Counted from the stretch's first letter, positions 45,456 to 54,291 are shown. The stretch: 64,000 nucleotides of DNA from CAIWHR01 sp963823215 (GCA_963823215.1 CAWGKT010000017.1:186001-250000), one strand, 5' to 3'. Made by a program: numbers and translations. Notes: generated by a model from the sequence alone, not told the origin.

Positions 45456-46628
45456 ATGCCCGCGACGGAACCCCAGCGCGGGAGAAGCCGATGCTGCTGA
45501 CCGGCAACCACGCGGTCGCGTGGGCGGCGCGCCTCGCGCGACCCAAGGTGGTCCCGGTCTATCCCATCACGCCACAGACGCCGATTCTGGAGAAGCTCAC
45601 CGAGTTCCAGGCCGCCGGCGAATTCGACGCCGAGGTCATCACCCCCGAGTCCGAGCACTCGGTGATGTCCGCCTGCATCCCGGCCTCGCTGGCGGGCGTG
45701 CGCGTGTTCACGGCGACGGCCTCGCAGGGCCTGCTGCTCATGCACGAGCTGCTTCACTACGCGAGCGGCGCACGGGCACCGATCGTGATGGCCAATGTCA
45801 ACCGCACGCTGGCGTCGCCCTGGGCGTTTTGGCCCGACGAGACGGACAGCCTTGCCCAGCGCGACACCGGCTGGATCCAGTTCTACGTGGAGAGCGCGCA
45901 GGAGTCGCTCGACACGGTGCTCCAGGCGTTCCGGGTCGGCGAGCGCGTGGCTGCTGCCGGTGCTGGTGAACCTCGACGCGTTCTACGTCTCGCACGCGCT
46001 CGAGCCGGTGCAGGTGCCGGCACAGGAGCTGGTCGACGCCTTCCTGCCGCCGTACGCGCCGGAGCATCGGCTCGACACCGCGAAGGTCGAGTCCTGGGGC
46101 AACGTGGTGACGCAGCAGATGTTCTATCGCCATCGCCAGGCGCTCGGCGCAGCGATGGATGAAGTTCCGGCGGTCGCGCTCGAGGCGGACCGTGAATGGA
46201 GCGAGCTCACCGGCCGCAGTTACGGGCTCGTCGAGCGCTACCGCTGTGAAGGCGCGGGCATCGTCATCGTGACGATGGGCAGCATGTGCGGCACCGCGCG
46301 CGACGCGGTCGACGCGATGCGCGACGACGGCCTGGCGGTCGGCCTCGTCAAGGTGCGGCTGTTCCGGCCGCTGCCCGTGCAGGCGCTCGTCGAGGCGCTG
46401 GCCGGCGTGCCCGAGGTGCTGGTGCTCGATCGCAACTATTCGCCCGGCCACGGCGGCGTGCTGCACCAGGAGCTGCGCGCCGCGCTCTACGGCATCCCCG
46501 GCGCGCCCAGGATTCACGGCTATCTCGCGGGCGTAGGCGGCGTCAACGTCTCGCCTTCGCGGATCGCCGAGTTCGTCCGGATGGCGAGCGGGAGCGAACC
46601 GCGGCCTCACTCGGTGTGGGTGGAATGA
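45452..46628 (+). CDS. 2-oxoacid:acceptor oxidoreductase alpha subunit, one frameshift near 45950
   Basis: About 391 residues joined. N-terminal pyrimidine-binding domain with VPVYPITPQTPILEKL and ATASQGLLLMHELLHYASGA; after the +1 shift at 45949-45950 it continues LLPVLVNLDAFYVSH, then domain II with TMGSMCGTARDAVDAMRDDG and KVRLFRPLP. This is the POR/PadG-type alpha subunit that binds the 2-oxoacid and CoA or water acceptor with the beta subunit. ATG 45452 overlaps the previous stop; the stop overlaps an ATG at the edge of a palindromic repeat. The substrate class (pyruvate, branched-chain or aryl 2-oxoacid) is not decided by sequence. Confidence 0.87.
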
Positions 46629-46704
46629 ACGACCCCCACGCTCACTGTGTTCGCTGCCCCCCGCGGGGGCGCACAGCGCCCTTCGGGCGGCCGGGCGGGC
46701 GCTG
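46629..46704. repeat. Intergenic palindromic element between alpha and beta subunit genes
   Basis: Starts at the alpha-subunit stop with ACGACCCCCACGCTCACTGT, then TGCCCCCCGCGGGGGC and GCGCCCTTCGGGCGG. Same family as 3833-3988 but in the opposite orientation relative to the window. The beta-subunit ATG follows 14 bp later. Confidence 0.9.
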
Positions 46705-46717
46705 AACGGGAATCGAC

Positions 46718-47623
46718 ATGCAGAAACTCGAATTGCGGGAAGACCCGATGCTCTGCTCGGGCCACGCGGCGTGTCCGGGCTGCGTCGACGCGCTGTCGGT
46801 GCGGCACGTGCTCGCCACGATGGGCCCGAAGACGATGGCCATCATTCCACCGTCCTGCATGGCGATCATCGCAGGCCCGCAGCCCTACAGCTCGCTGAAG
46901 ATCCCCGTCTATCAGCCCACGCTCGAGTCGAGCGCCGCCGCCGCATCGGGTCTGCGCCGGGCGCTCGACGCGCGGGGCGAGCACGACACGCACGTGATCG
47001 TCCTCGCCGGCGACGGGGGCACCTACGACATCGGCTTCCAGTGCCTTTCGTCGGCGGCCGAGCGCAACGAGAACTTCATCTACTTCTGCCTCGACAACGA
47101 GGGCTACATGAACACCGGGGCGCAGAAGTCGTCCTCGACGCCGCATCTGGCGAGCACCGGTTCGTCACCCGCGGGCAAGACGTCGCGCAAGAAGAACCTC
47201 ACCGAGATCATGGCCGCCCACGAGGTGCCCTACGTGGCCACCGCGAGCGTGGGCTTCCTGCCCGACCTGATCCGCAAGGTCGAGAAGGCCAAGGCGATGC
47301 GCGGCACGCGGATCATCACGTTGCTCATCCCCTGCCTCGACGGCTGGGGTCTGGCCGACGACGCGGGCGTGACCGCCGCGCGCTATGCGGTGGAGTGCGG
47401 CGCATTCCCGCTCTACGAAGTCGAGAACGGGCGCACCTACACGCTCAACCACACGGCGAAATCGCGCCCCGTGAGCGACTATCTGAGGCTGCAGCGACGG
47501 TATCGGCATCTGAGCGAGGCCGACGTCGTAACGCTGCAAGCGGAAATCGACGACGGCTGGGCGAGGCTCGCGGGCCGGGTCACGGCGGGAGCAAGGGCAC
47601 TGCCGAACGGCCCGGCCGGGTAG
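46718..47623 (+). CDS. 2-oxoacid:acceptor oxidoreductase beta subunit (thiamine diphosphate)
   Basis: 301 residues, intact. N-terminal ACPGCVDAL (CxGC), thiamine-diphosphate motif GDGGTYDIG (~92-100) followed by LDNEGYMNTGAQKSSSTPHL, the beta-subunit signature of pyruvate and phenylglyoxylate ferredoxin oxidoreductases. KTSRKKNLTEIMAAHEVPYV and IPCLDGWG follow the family pattern. With the alpha, gamma and fused FAD/ferredoxin subunits it completes the complex. Last gene of the operon; ATG 46718 is 9 bp after a possible GGG-type ribosome site. Confidence 0.93.
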   Translation: MQKLELREDPMLCSGHAACPGCVDALSVRHVLATMGPKTMAIIPPSCMAIIAGPQPYSSLKIPVYQPTLESSAAAASGLRRALDARGEHDTHVIVLAGDGGTYDIGFQCLSSAAERNENFIYFCLDNEGYMNTGAQKSSSTPHLASTGSSPAGKTSRKKNLTEIMAAHEVPYVATASVGFLPDLIRKVEKAKAMRGTRIITLLIPCLDGWGLADDAGVTAARYAVECGAFPLYEVENGRTYTLNHTAKSRPVSDYLRLQRRYRHLSEADVVTLQAEIDDGWARLAGRVTAGARALPNGPAG

Positions 47624-47716
47624 AATAACGAGTCAGCCAAGGCGCGATCGGTATCCCCGTGCCTTGCCCGACCACGGTCGCACCAGCCGGCGCGCCGGAG
47701 GCTCCGGTACCCACGG

Positions 47717-48656
47717 ATGACAGAGACTCCCCGCTTCCCGGATTTCTTCGTGGTGGGCGCGCCCCGCTGCGGCACGACGGCGTTCTGCCGCTATCTCGCG
47801 CGCAACCCGCAGATCTGCTTCTCGCGGCCGAAGGAGCCCCACTACTTCACCAGGCTGCGCCAGGACCCGTCCGCGGACGAACTCCGGCGGGACTACCTCG
47901 AACGCTGTTTCAGCCACTGCACGGCGGAACACCAGGCTTTGGGCGAGGGCTCCGTGTCGTACCTCTACCTGCCCGATACCCTCGAACGGATACGGCGCTT
48001 CAACCCGGACGCACGCTTCATCGCACTCGTGCGCAATCCGCTCGGGATGCTGCCTTCGTACCACTTGCGGATGCGCTTCCTGCTGCAGGAAGACGAGCCG
48101 GATTTCGGCCAGGCCTGGGCACTCGAGCTGGCGCGCGCCCGCGGGGAACGAGTCCCGCAAGCACTGCCTCGACCCTCGGCTATTGATGTACAGCCAGGTC
48201 GCGCTGCTCGGCGCGCAAGTCGAGCGGCTCTTCGCGATCGCAGGACGCGATCGGTCGCACGTCATCGTCTTCGACGACCTCGCGACCGACACGCTCGGCG
48301 TCTACCGGCGCGCCCTCGAGTTCCTCCATGTCGACTACGACGGCCAGGAGCATTTCGAGCGGAGGTACGAAAGCCAGATTTACCGGTGCCGTTGGCTGCA
48401 ACGAATGCTTTTCGTCCCGGCGATGCGCGGCGGCAAGATGATCGACACGCTGCAGCGCCGCGGCCGCAGGTACAACCCGGACGGCTCGAAACGGCGGAGC
48501 CTGATCAAGCGCGTGACAGGCTGGAACAAGGTCAAGGCCTCGCCGACGCCGCTCACGCCGCAGATGGCAGCCGTCGTGCGGGAGGCGCTCGCACCCGACG
48601 TCCTGCTGCTTTCCCGGCTGCTCGACCGCGACCTGTCCTCCTGGCTCGCCGGATGA
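47717..48656 (+). CDS. PAPS-dependent sulfotransferase-family protein, frameshift near 48150
   Basis: PAPS 5'-phosphosulfate loop VGAPRCGTTAFCRYLARNPQ (12-31, matching GxxRxGTT) and KEPHYF at the start; the 3'-phosphate region is FIALVRNPLGMLPSYHLRM (~112). After ~145 residues a +1 insertion near 48150 moves the frame to the C-terminal half (LLMYSQVALLGAQVERLFAI, VIVFDDLATD, then YNPDGSKRR). Joined length ~313 residues, normal for the Sulfotransfer family. It would sulfate a hydroxyl or amine on a lipid or glycan. It stands next to the fatty-acid hydroxylase and close to the ceramide genes, so a sphingolipid acceptor is plausible but not shown. Confidence 0.82.
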
Positions 48657-48689
48657 AGCAGCGCCTGTTAGCCCGCGCCGCCGGCGCGG

Positions 48690-48697
48690 TATAAAAT
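48690..48697 (+). promoter_or_regulatory. Possible -10 region (TATAAAAT) for the hydroxylase gene
   Basis: TATAAAAT 26 bp upstream of the hydroxylase ATG in otherwise very GC-rich DNA, directly after a CGCGCCGCCGGCGCG palindrome that could end the sulfotransferase transcript. Confidence 0.4.
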
Positions 48698-48723
48698 CGG
48701 CGTTCCACTTTCGGAGAAGCTGG

Positions 48724-49362
48724 ATGGCGGACGACCCCAAGACGACCCGGACGGAGCAATCCGTCAGGCTGTTCAGGAACGATTTCCTGGAAGCGCTGAC
48801 GCACGTGCATCCGATCGTGCCGCTGCTCTTCTGGGGCCCCGTCGCCACGTTCCTGCTGTGGCGGAGCCTGGCTGTCCATGGCCTGCCCCTGCCAGAGGTG
48901 CTCGCGATCGGCGCCGTCGGTCTTGTCGTGTGGACACTGACCGAATACTGCCTGCACCGGTTCGTTTTCCACTATCCCGCGCAAGGCCGGATCGGCAAGT
49001 ACCTCGTGTTCATGTTCCACGGCGTGCACCACGCCGCTCCGCGCGACAAGACGCGCCTCGTGATGCCGCCCGCGGGTGGCGTCATCCTGATGGCGGTGCT
49101 CTACCAGGTCTTCCGGCTCGTGGTGCCCGCGCCGTGGATCGAGCCGTTCTGCGCGTTCTTCATCGTCGGCTACCTGGTGTACGACTACATTCACTACGCC
49201 ACGCATCATTTCGCGATGCAGCCGCCACTCCTGCACTTCCTCAAGGTCTATCACCTGCAGCATCACTACGGCGCCACGGGATTGCGCTACGGTGTCAGCT
49301 CGCCGCTGTGGGATCGCGTGTTCGGCACCTACCCGGCGAACGTGCGCGCACGTGGCGGCTGA
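48724..49362 (+). CDS. Fatty-acid hydroxylase / sterol-desaturase superfamily protein
   Basis: 212 residues, four membrane segments. The di-iron histidine clusters are complete: HRFVFH (78-83), HGVHH (99-103), HYATHH (157-162) and HLQHH (177-181). The spacing and short length resemble fatty-acid 2-hydroxylases (FA2H/Scs7 type without cytochrome b5) more than sterol desaturases. FA2H enzymes hydroxylate the acyl chain of ceramides, so its place beside the sphingolipid genes is suggestive. ATG 48724 follows GGAGAAGCTGG. Carotenoid or other fatty-acid substrates remain possible. Confidence 0.85.
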   Translation: MADDPKTTRTEQSVRLFRNDFLEALTHVHPIVPLLFWGPVATFLLWRSLAVHGLPLPEVLAIGAVGLVVWTLTEYCLHRFVFHYPAQGRIGKYLVFMFHGVHHAAPRDKTRLVMPPAGGVILMAVLYQVFRLVVPAPWIEPFCAFFIVGYLVYDYIHYATHHFAMQPPLLHFLKVYHLQHHYGATGLRYGVSSPLWDRVFGTYPANVRARGG

Positions 49363-49429
49363 GCGCCCCCGCGCCTGCGCAACGCAGGCGACGCGTTCGG
49401 CTTTCGCTCGCACGGCCCTTCGCGTGCCG

Positions 49430-49906
49430 ATGCCCGCGGCAACACTCCTGCTTGCGCTCGCGCTGGCATCTCCCGTCCATGGCGCGACCGAGCGCGCGGT
49501 CACCGACGATGTGCGCGGGCTGTGGGTCGATCACCGGGAAGCCGACAAGCGCAAGGTGGCCGTCTGGATCGACGATTGCGACGGCCTGCTGTGCGGACGC
49601 ATCTACTGGCAGAAAAAGCCGTTGTCGGCTGCCGGCCAGCCGAAGCACGACCGGCACAACCCCGACGCCGCGCTGCGCGATCGACCGCTGTGCGGCCTCA
49701 CGATCCTCACCGGCTTTCGGCGCACGAAGGAAGACGCGTGGAGCGCAGGGCACATCTACAATCCCAACGACGGCCGCACCTACAGCAGCACCCTGCAACT
49801 GGAGTCGGACGGGTCGCTCAGGATTCGCGGCTACGTCGGCCTGCCGCTGTTCGGCAAGACCGTGGAATGGGTGCGTCCGCAGGAGGCGCCGGAGCGCTGC
49901 GGTTGA
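49430..49906 (+). CDS. DUF2147-family exported protein
   Basis: 158 residues from ATG 49430. Signal peptide (MPAATLLLALALASPVHG, cleavage before ATER), then the DUF2147 domain: VRGLWVDHREADKRKVAVWI, CDGLLCGRIYW, a glycine-rich turn and HIYNPNDGRTYSSTL. The family forms a small periplasmic beta-barrel-like domain with no established function. It is 68 bp after the hydroxylase gene. A GTG at 49424 is an alternative start. Confidence 0.82.
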   Translation: MPAATLLLALALASPVHGATERAVTDDVRGLWVDHREADKRKVAVWIDDCDGLLCGRIYWQKKPLSAAGQPKHDRHNPDAALRDRPLCGLTILTGFRRTKEDAWSAGHIYNPNDGRTYSSTLQLESDGSLRIRGYVGLPLFGKTVEWVRPQEAPERCG

Positions 49907-49947
49907 AGCCATCGGGCATTGCCCGATTGACTGACGAATGTCGCATG

Positions 49948-50067
49948 AGCCCGCCGGGCCGCCCCAAGGGCGAATACCGGAGCGCGCAGCGCGAAGGTAC
50001 TCCAGTAAGCCCGCCGGGCCGCCCCAAGGGCGAATACCGGAGCGCGAAGCGCAAAGGTAGTCCAGTG
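49948..50067. repeat. Tandem pair of a 60-bp repeat (second family)
   Basis: Units 49948-50007 and 50008-50067 are nearly identical. Each contains GGGCCGCCCCAAGGGCG, ACCGGAGCGCGCAGCGCGAA (second copy AAGCGCAAA) and ends GGTA(C/G)TCCAGT. A third copy lies at 61258-61310, where it leads into mdtB. Located between the DUF2147 gene and the ABC transporter 3' end. Confidence 0.92.
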
Positions 50068-50126
50068 TGCGCCGTCATCCCCGCGCCGAAGGGGACGGCC
50101 GATGCGGCGGCAGCCCTGTGACGCGG

Positions 50127-51842
50127 TCAGGCGGAAGCCTGCAGGCGCCTGTCAGCCACGAGGGACGCGGCGCCGTCGGTCAACCGGTAAACGCGATCCG
50201 CGACATCGACCAGCGGCGACTGGTGCGAGATCGCGATGATCGTGAGCTCCCCGCGCAAATCTTCCAGCGTGCGGCAGATGGCCGTCTCAGTCTCCGGATC
50301 CAATGCGCTCGTGGCCTCGTCGAGTATCAGCACGCGGGGCTTGTGCGCGAGGGCGCGCGCAATCGCCACGCGCTGACGCTGGCCGCCGGACAGTTTCCCG
50401 CCACGCTCGCCGACGATCGTGTCCAGACCCTCCGGCAGGCCGGAAACCAGGTCCCAGATCCCGGCCGCGCGCAGCGCGGCCTCGGCATCGGCGCGGGTCA
50501 GCTCCGGATCGCCCAGCGTCACGTTGTTCGCAACGGTGTCGTGCAGCAGCAGAGTGTCCTGCGGCACATAGCCGATCATCCGGCGCCAGAGGTGCCAGTC
50601 GACGCGCCCCAAGGGCAGCTCGTCGATCCAGATTTCGCCTTCCTGCGGTCGCAGCAGCGCCGTGACGAGGTCGACCACCGTTGTCTTGCCCGCTCCGGAA
50701 GCGCCGACGATCACCGTGATGCCGCCGGCCGGGATCGTGAGCGCCGCGTTGCGCAGCACCCAGCGGTCACGGTACCGGAACCCGACGTCGTCGAGACGAA
50801 TCGCCTGCCGCAATTCCGGCGTGGCGCCTTCCGGCAGATTCTCGCTTTCCTTCCTGGCCCCGTCGATCGCGGCCTGCAGCGACCAGTAGGCGCTCTCGCA
50901 CGTGACCATGCGCTGATACTCGCGTTGCATGCGGGAGAGGTACAGCAGGGTGCGCACCAGCAGGAACGCGAGGAACATCACGGAGCCGGGCGACATTCCG
51001 AAGCGCACCAGCGACATGTAGAGCCCCGCCGCGATCAGGATGGCCAGCATCGGCTCCTGCAATGCCCGCAGCGCCTCCTTGCTGAAGATCTCCTTGCGCA
51101 GCGCGCGGTTCAGTTGCGTCGTGTCGCCCTCGAGCAGCGCGTTGGCGAGATTCTCGCGGGCCATAGCCTTCAGCGGTTTGACCGACTGCAGGTTGTCGGA
51201 GAGCCGGGCGAGCAGCGAGCGCAGCAACCGGGTCTGCTTCGCGCCCGCGCGACGGGACACGTGCACCAGGCGATTCAGCAGAAAGACGAAAACGGCCCCC
51301 GCGCCGAGCGCCGCCAGCGTCGCCTCCCATGACACGAGCAGCGCGACGATCGAGTAGACGAGCGTCTGGATCAACAGGGCCATCACCGTCGCGCCGTAGA
51401 GGTAGGCCTCCGCGCCGCGCGTGGCCTCCGTCGCCAGACTGTTGGCCAACCCCCCGACCGGCTGGCGCAGGTAATACTCCCAGCGGGCGGAAAGCAGCGA
51501 ACGGATGAAAGTCAGGCGCAGGTCCGTCGCAACGTGCGCCACCGTGTACCCGACCTGCCGGTTCGCGACCAGCACCAGCGCGCTTTTCAGCGTCATGCCG
51601 ATCACGACGATCAGGAGCAGCACGCCCACCGTGGGTGTGAGACCGACGGCGCCGAGCATCCGTGTCACGACAGCGCCGACACCCGATTGCGCGCCCCCGG
51701 ACGCGCCGCCCGAACTGGAACTCAGCAAGGGCAGCAGTGTCGTGAGGCCCAGCCCCTCGAACAGGCTCGCCAGCACGAGCGAACCCAGCACCAGGGCGCT
51801 CTGGACGGGGTAGGCGCGGCTGAAGGCGACGAACAGTTTCAT
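50127..51842 (-). CDS. ABC exporter, fused permease/ATPase, in the sphingolipid operon
   Basis: 571 residues. Six membrane segments (first ~15-35, second ~70-92, then two pairs to ~300) followed by a nucleotide-binding domain with Walker A GASGAGKTT (~370), signature LSGGQRQRVAIARAL, Walker B VLILDEATSALD and the switch histidine in ISHQS. MsbA-like half-transporter that works as a homodimer. It starts 19 bp after the serine palmitoyltransferase-like gene, so it is the last gene of that operon; flipping or exporting the ceramide product across the inner membrane is the natural hypothesis. Start ATG 51842. Confidence 0.9.
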   Translation of the reverse strand: MKLFVAFSRAYPVQSALVLGSLVLASLFEGLGLTTLLPLLSSSSGGASGGAQSGVGAVVTRMLGAVGLTPTVGVLLLIVVIGMTLKSALVLVANRQVGYTVAHVATDLRLTFIRSLLSARWEYYLRQPVGGLANSLATEATRGAEAYLYGATVMALLIQTLVYSIVALLVSWEATLAALGAGAVFVFLLNRLVHVSRRAGAKQTRLLRSLLARLSDNLQSVKPLKAMARENLANALLEGDTTQLNRALRKEIFSKEALRALQEPMLAILIAAGLYMSLVRFGMSPGSVMFLAFLLVRTLLYLSRMQREYQRMVTCESAYWSLQAAIDGARKESENLPEGATPELRQAIRLDDVGFRYRDRWVLRNAALTIPAGGITVIVGASGAGKTTVVDLVTALLRPQEGEIWIDELPLGRVDWHLWRRMIGYVPQDTLLLHDTVANNVTLGDPELTRADAEAALRAAGIWDLVSGLPEGLDTIVGERGGKLSGGQRQRVAIARALAHKPRVLILDEATSALDPETETAICRTLEDLRGELTIIAISHQSPLVDVADRVYRLTDGAASLVADRRLQASA

Positions 51843-51860
51843 CTGGGGCAGGACTCGCCC

Positions 51861-53075
51861 TCAGGCTCCTGTGTCGCACTCCGCCGCGAAGATTCCGGCC
51901 GTTGCCCGCAAATCGGCGAACGCGGCGCAAACGGCATCGATCTGTTCGGGGGTATGTGCCGCGCTGACGCTGCATCGGATCAGCGAGACTCCGTCCGGGG
52001 TCGCCGGAGGAAGCATCAGGTTGACGTAGACGCCACGGGCGAGCAGCTGACTCCAGAACTGCAGCGCCTCGACGCGGTCGCGGAGCACCACCGCGATCAC
52101 GGGGCTGGGCGACGCGCCGAGCGTGTATCCCAGCGCCGTCAATCCGGCGTGCAGGTGTAGGTAATTCTCGCGCAGGCGCGCCCGCAGGTCGCGTCCGGCG
52201 GCGAGAATGGAGAGCGCCTGCCGCGTCGAAGCGATCGTGGCGGGCGACGGCGACGCCGTGAAGATGTACGGCCGGCTCGAATACCGGACGAGGTCGAGCT
52301 CGGGCAGATCGCTCACGCAGAAGCCGCCGGCGCCGCCCAGGCTCTTGCTGAAAGTGCCCACGATGAAGTCGGCGTCCGCCAGGACCCCCAGCTCCTCCAC
52401 GAGCCCGCGACCGCGATCGCCAAGCACGCCGAGCGAGTGGGCCTCATCCACCAGCAGGTAGCCGCCAAGCTCCCGCTTCACGTCCACGATCTCCTGCAAC
52501 GGCGCCCGGTCGCCCAGCATGCTGTAGATGCCCTCGACCACGATCAGCGTATCGGCGGCGCGCGCGCCCAGCCGGCGCATGCGCTTGGCGAGGTCCTCCG
52601 CATTGTTGTGGCGAAAGCGGATAACCTCCGCCCCGGCGAGGCGGCAACCGTCGTAGATGCTGGCATGGCAATCGGCGTCGAGCAGCACGACGTCGCCCGC
52701 TCCGGTGAGCCCGGCCAGCATGCCGAGGTTGGCCTGGTAACCCGTCGAGAACACGATCGCGTCGCGCACGCCGTAGAACGCCGCGAGCTCCTGCTCGAGC
52801 CTGCGGTGGCCCGAATAGCTGCCGTTGGCCATGCGCGAACCGGTCGTGCCGGTGCCCTCGGCGTCGAGCGCACGGTGCGCCGCGGCGATGCACTCGGGAT
52901 GGAAGGTCAGGCCGAGATAGTTGTTGGTGCCCGCAAGAATAGTGTGCCGGCCGTGGATGACGCCCTCGGTCGGCGAGATGATGCGCTCGATCTCCACGCC
53001 GAAGGGATCGATGCCGAGCGCCGCGAGGTCGCCCCGCGCAGCCGCCAGTTTACGAAATTTGTCGAAGAGTCCCAT
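51861..53075 (-). CDS. spt: Serine palmitoyltransferase-like PLP enzyme (alpha-oxoamine synthase)
   Basis: 404 residues from ATG 53075. GTNNYLGLTFHP (49-60), GSRMANGSYSGH (79-90), DADCHASIYDG with His137, DEAHSLGVLG (Asp210 binding the PLP ring nitrogen) and the PLP lysine in GTFSKSLGG (Lys244). The alpha-oxoamine synthase family includes BioF, KBL, HemA and Spt. An adjacent dedicated ACP, acyl-AMP ligase and CerR-like epimerase match the Caulobacter spt-acp-cerR-acyl-ligase order, and bioF would be expected with biotin genes instead. The role proposed is condensation of serine with an acyl thioester to 3-ketosphinganine. TGATG overlap with the ACP gene shows coupling. A glycine- or alanine-using variant cannot be excluded. 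Confidence 0.87.
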   Translation of the reverse strand: MGLFDKFRKLAAARGDLAALGIDPFGVEIERIISPTEGVIHGRHTILAGTNNYLGLTFHPECIAAAHRALDAEGTGTTGSRMANGSYSGHRRLEQELAAFYGVRDAIVFSTGYQANLGMLAGLTGAGDVVLLDADCHASIYDGCRLAGAEVIRFRHNNAEDLAKRMRRLGARAADTLIVVEGIYSMLGDRAPLQEIVDVKRELGGYLLVDEAHSLGVLGDRGRGLVEELGVLADADFIVGTFSKSLGGAGGFCVSDLPELDLVRYSSRPYIFTASPSPATIASTRQALSILAAGRDLRARLRENYLHLHAGLTALGYTLGASPSPVIAVVLRDRVEALQFWSQLLARGVYVNLMLPPATPDGVSLIRCSVSAAHTPEQIDAVCAAFADLRATAGIFAAECDTGA

Positions 53076-53338
53076 CACGCCTCACGCGTCAGGTGTTCGA
53101 TCTGCAACGCAAGATCCTTCACGGTCTTCACGTCCGGGAGGATGTTCACCGGTATCGAGATGTCGAACCGATCCTCGACGTGGAGCAGCAGATTCATCAC
53201 CTGCAACGAATCCAGGTTGAGATCGGCCAAGAGGTCGGTGTCTTCGCCGATTTCGACGCGGCCCTGTGTGAAAGACGCCAGCTCCGCGCTGAGCTCGGCC
53301 ACGATTTGCGGATATTCCAACATGATATTCCCGGTCAC
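53075..53338 (-). CDS. Acyl carrier protein of the sphingolipid locus
   Basis: 87 residues. Acidic four-helix carrier with the phosphopantetheine serine in LNLDSLQVMN (Ser44). DSLQ rather than the housekeeping DSLD/E motif marks it as a specialised ACP. It is encoded between CerR-like and Spt-like genes with overlaps on both sides: ATG 53338 overlaps the epimerase stop and TGATG joins it to spt. In Caulobacter a dedicated ACP at the same position delivers the acyl chain for sphingolipid synthesis. ATG 53323 is an alternative start. Confidence 0.9.
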   Translation of the reverse strand: MTGNIMLEYPQIVAELSAELASFTQGRVEIGEDTDLLADLNLDSLQVMNLLLHVEDRFDISIPVNILPDVKTVKDLALQIEHLTREA

Positions 53339-54291
53339 GCTGTCTTTTTGTTCCGCGCGCCGTAGGCCCGGGCAAGCCCGGGCTCGAGGCCGGTGGCAGG
53401 TCGCCAGCCGGTGGCGAGCGCGAAGGCGTGACTATCGCACAACCAGTCCGGATGCGTTATTTCGCGCACCTTGCCCGGCGTCAGCATCGGCGCGTAGCCG
53501 AGGATGCGCGCAGCCGCCAGGTTGGCCAGCGCAGCGAGAGCGAGCACTGGCCTCGGAATCGGCACGCGGCGCACCGATCGCCCCTCGCGCAGCGAGCGAC
53601 CGGCAAGAGTCACGACCGTGTCCCAATCGTATCCTCCCGGGCGTCCGTCATCGAGCTCGAATGTCTCGCCGTACCCCGTGTCGGCCGCGAGCCAGCGCAG
53701 CACCGCCGTCGCCAGGTCGTCGACATGCAGGAGCGAAAACCGCCCGGACGCTCCCGCCGGCACCGGCGCGAAACCGCTGGCGATGCAGCGAAACAGAGGG
53801 CGCAGCTCGCGCTCCCCCGGACCGAACACCGCCGGTGGCCTCAGCACCGTCCAGCGCAGCAACCCCGAGGCTGCCTTGACCGCGCATTCGCCGCGCCACT
53901 TGCTACCGGCGTAATGGGACAGTTCCGGCATGCGCGCGGCCAGCGAGGACATCAACAGGAACCGTGGCGCTCCCGCGGCTCCTGCGGCTGCCTGCGCGAC
54001 GCGGCCGGCGCCTTCGACGTTGACGCGGTCGAAATCCGCTTGTCGCGCGCCTCGCACCGTGCCCGCGCAGTGGATGACGGCATCGGCGCCAGCCACCAGG
54101 GCGCCGAGCACGCCCTGATCGTCGAGATCACCCGGCAGCCATTCGACGCCGGGCGACGATGCCAGCGCGCGCCCTGACCGCGGCCGATAGAGGGCGCGCA
54201 CGCGCCACCCGGAACCGGTCAGATGCGACAGCAATGCCGTACCGATGAAGCCGGTCGCTCCCGTCAACGCAACGAGGGCTGGAGCGGTCAA
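53335..54291 (-). CDS. cerR: NAD-dependent epimerase-like reductase, CerR candidate
   Basis: 318 residues from a TTG start at 54291 (MTAPALVALTGATGFIGTAL). Extended SDR with GATGFIG (11-17), catalytic SS (115-116) and YAGSK (Tyr127, Lys131), then PPAVFGPGERE. In Caulobacter the epimerase-family gene between acp and the acyl ligase (CerR) reduces the keto group of ceramide after N-acylation. Same position and same family here. ATG codons further in would delete the Rossmann motif, so the TTG is preferred. The stop overlaps the ACP start. Confidence 0.82.
   Translation of the reverse strand: MTAPALVALTGATGFIGTALLSHLTGSGWRVRALYRPRSGRALASSPGVEWLPGDLDDQGVLGALVAGADAVIHCAGTVRGARQADFDRVNVEGAGRVAQAAAGAAGAPRFLLMSSLAARMPELSHYAGSKWRGECAVKAASGLLRWTVLRPPAVFGPGERELRPLFRCIASGFAPVPAGASGRFSLLHVDDLATAVLRWLAADTGYGETFELDDGRPGGYDWDTVVTLAGRSLREGRSVRRVPIPRPVLALAALANLAAARILGYAPMLTPGKVREITHPDWLCDSHAFALATGWRPATGLEPGLARAYGARNKKTA

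Noticed and set aside
51861..53075. BioF (8-amino-7-oxononanoate synthase) for biotin synthesis
   Set aside because: bioA is 28 kb away with no other bio genes, while this gene overlaps a dedicated ACP and sits with CerR-like, acyl-ligase and bCerS-like genes.
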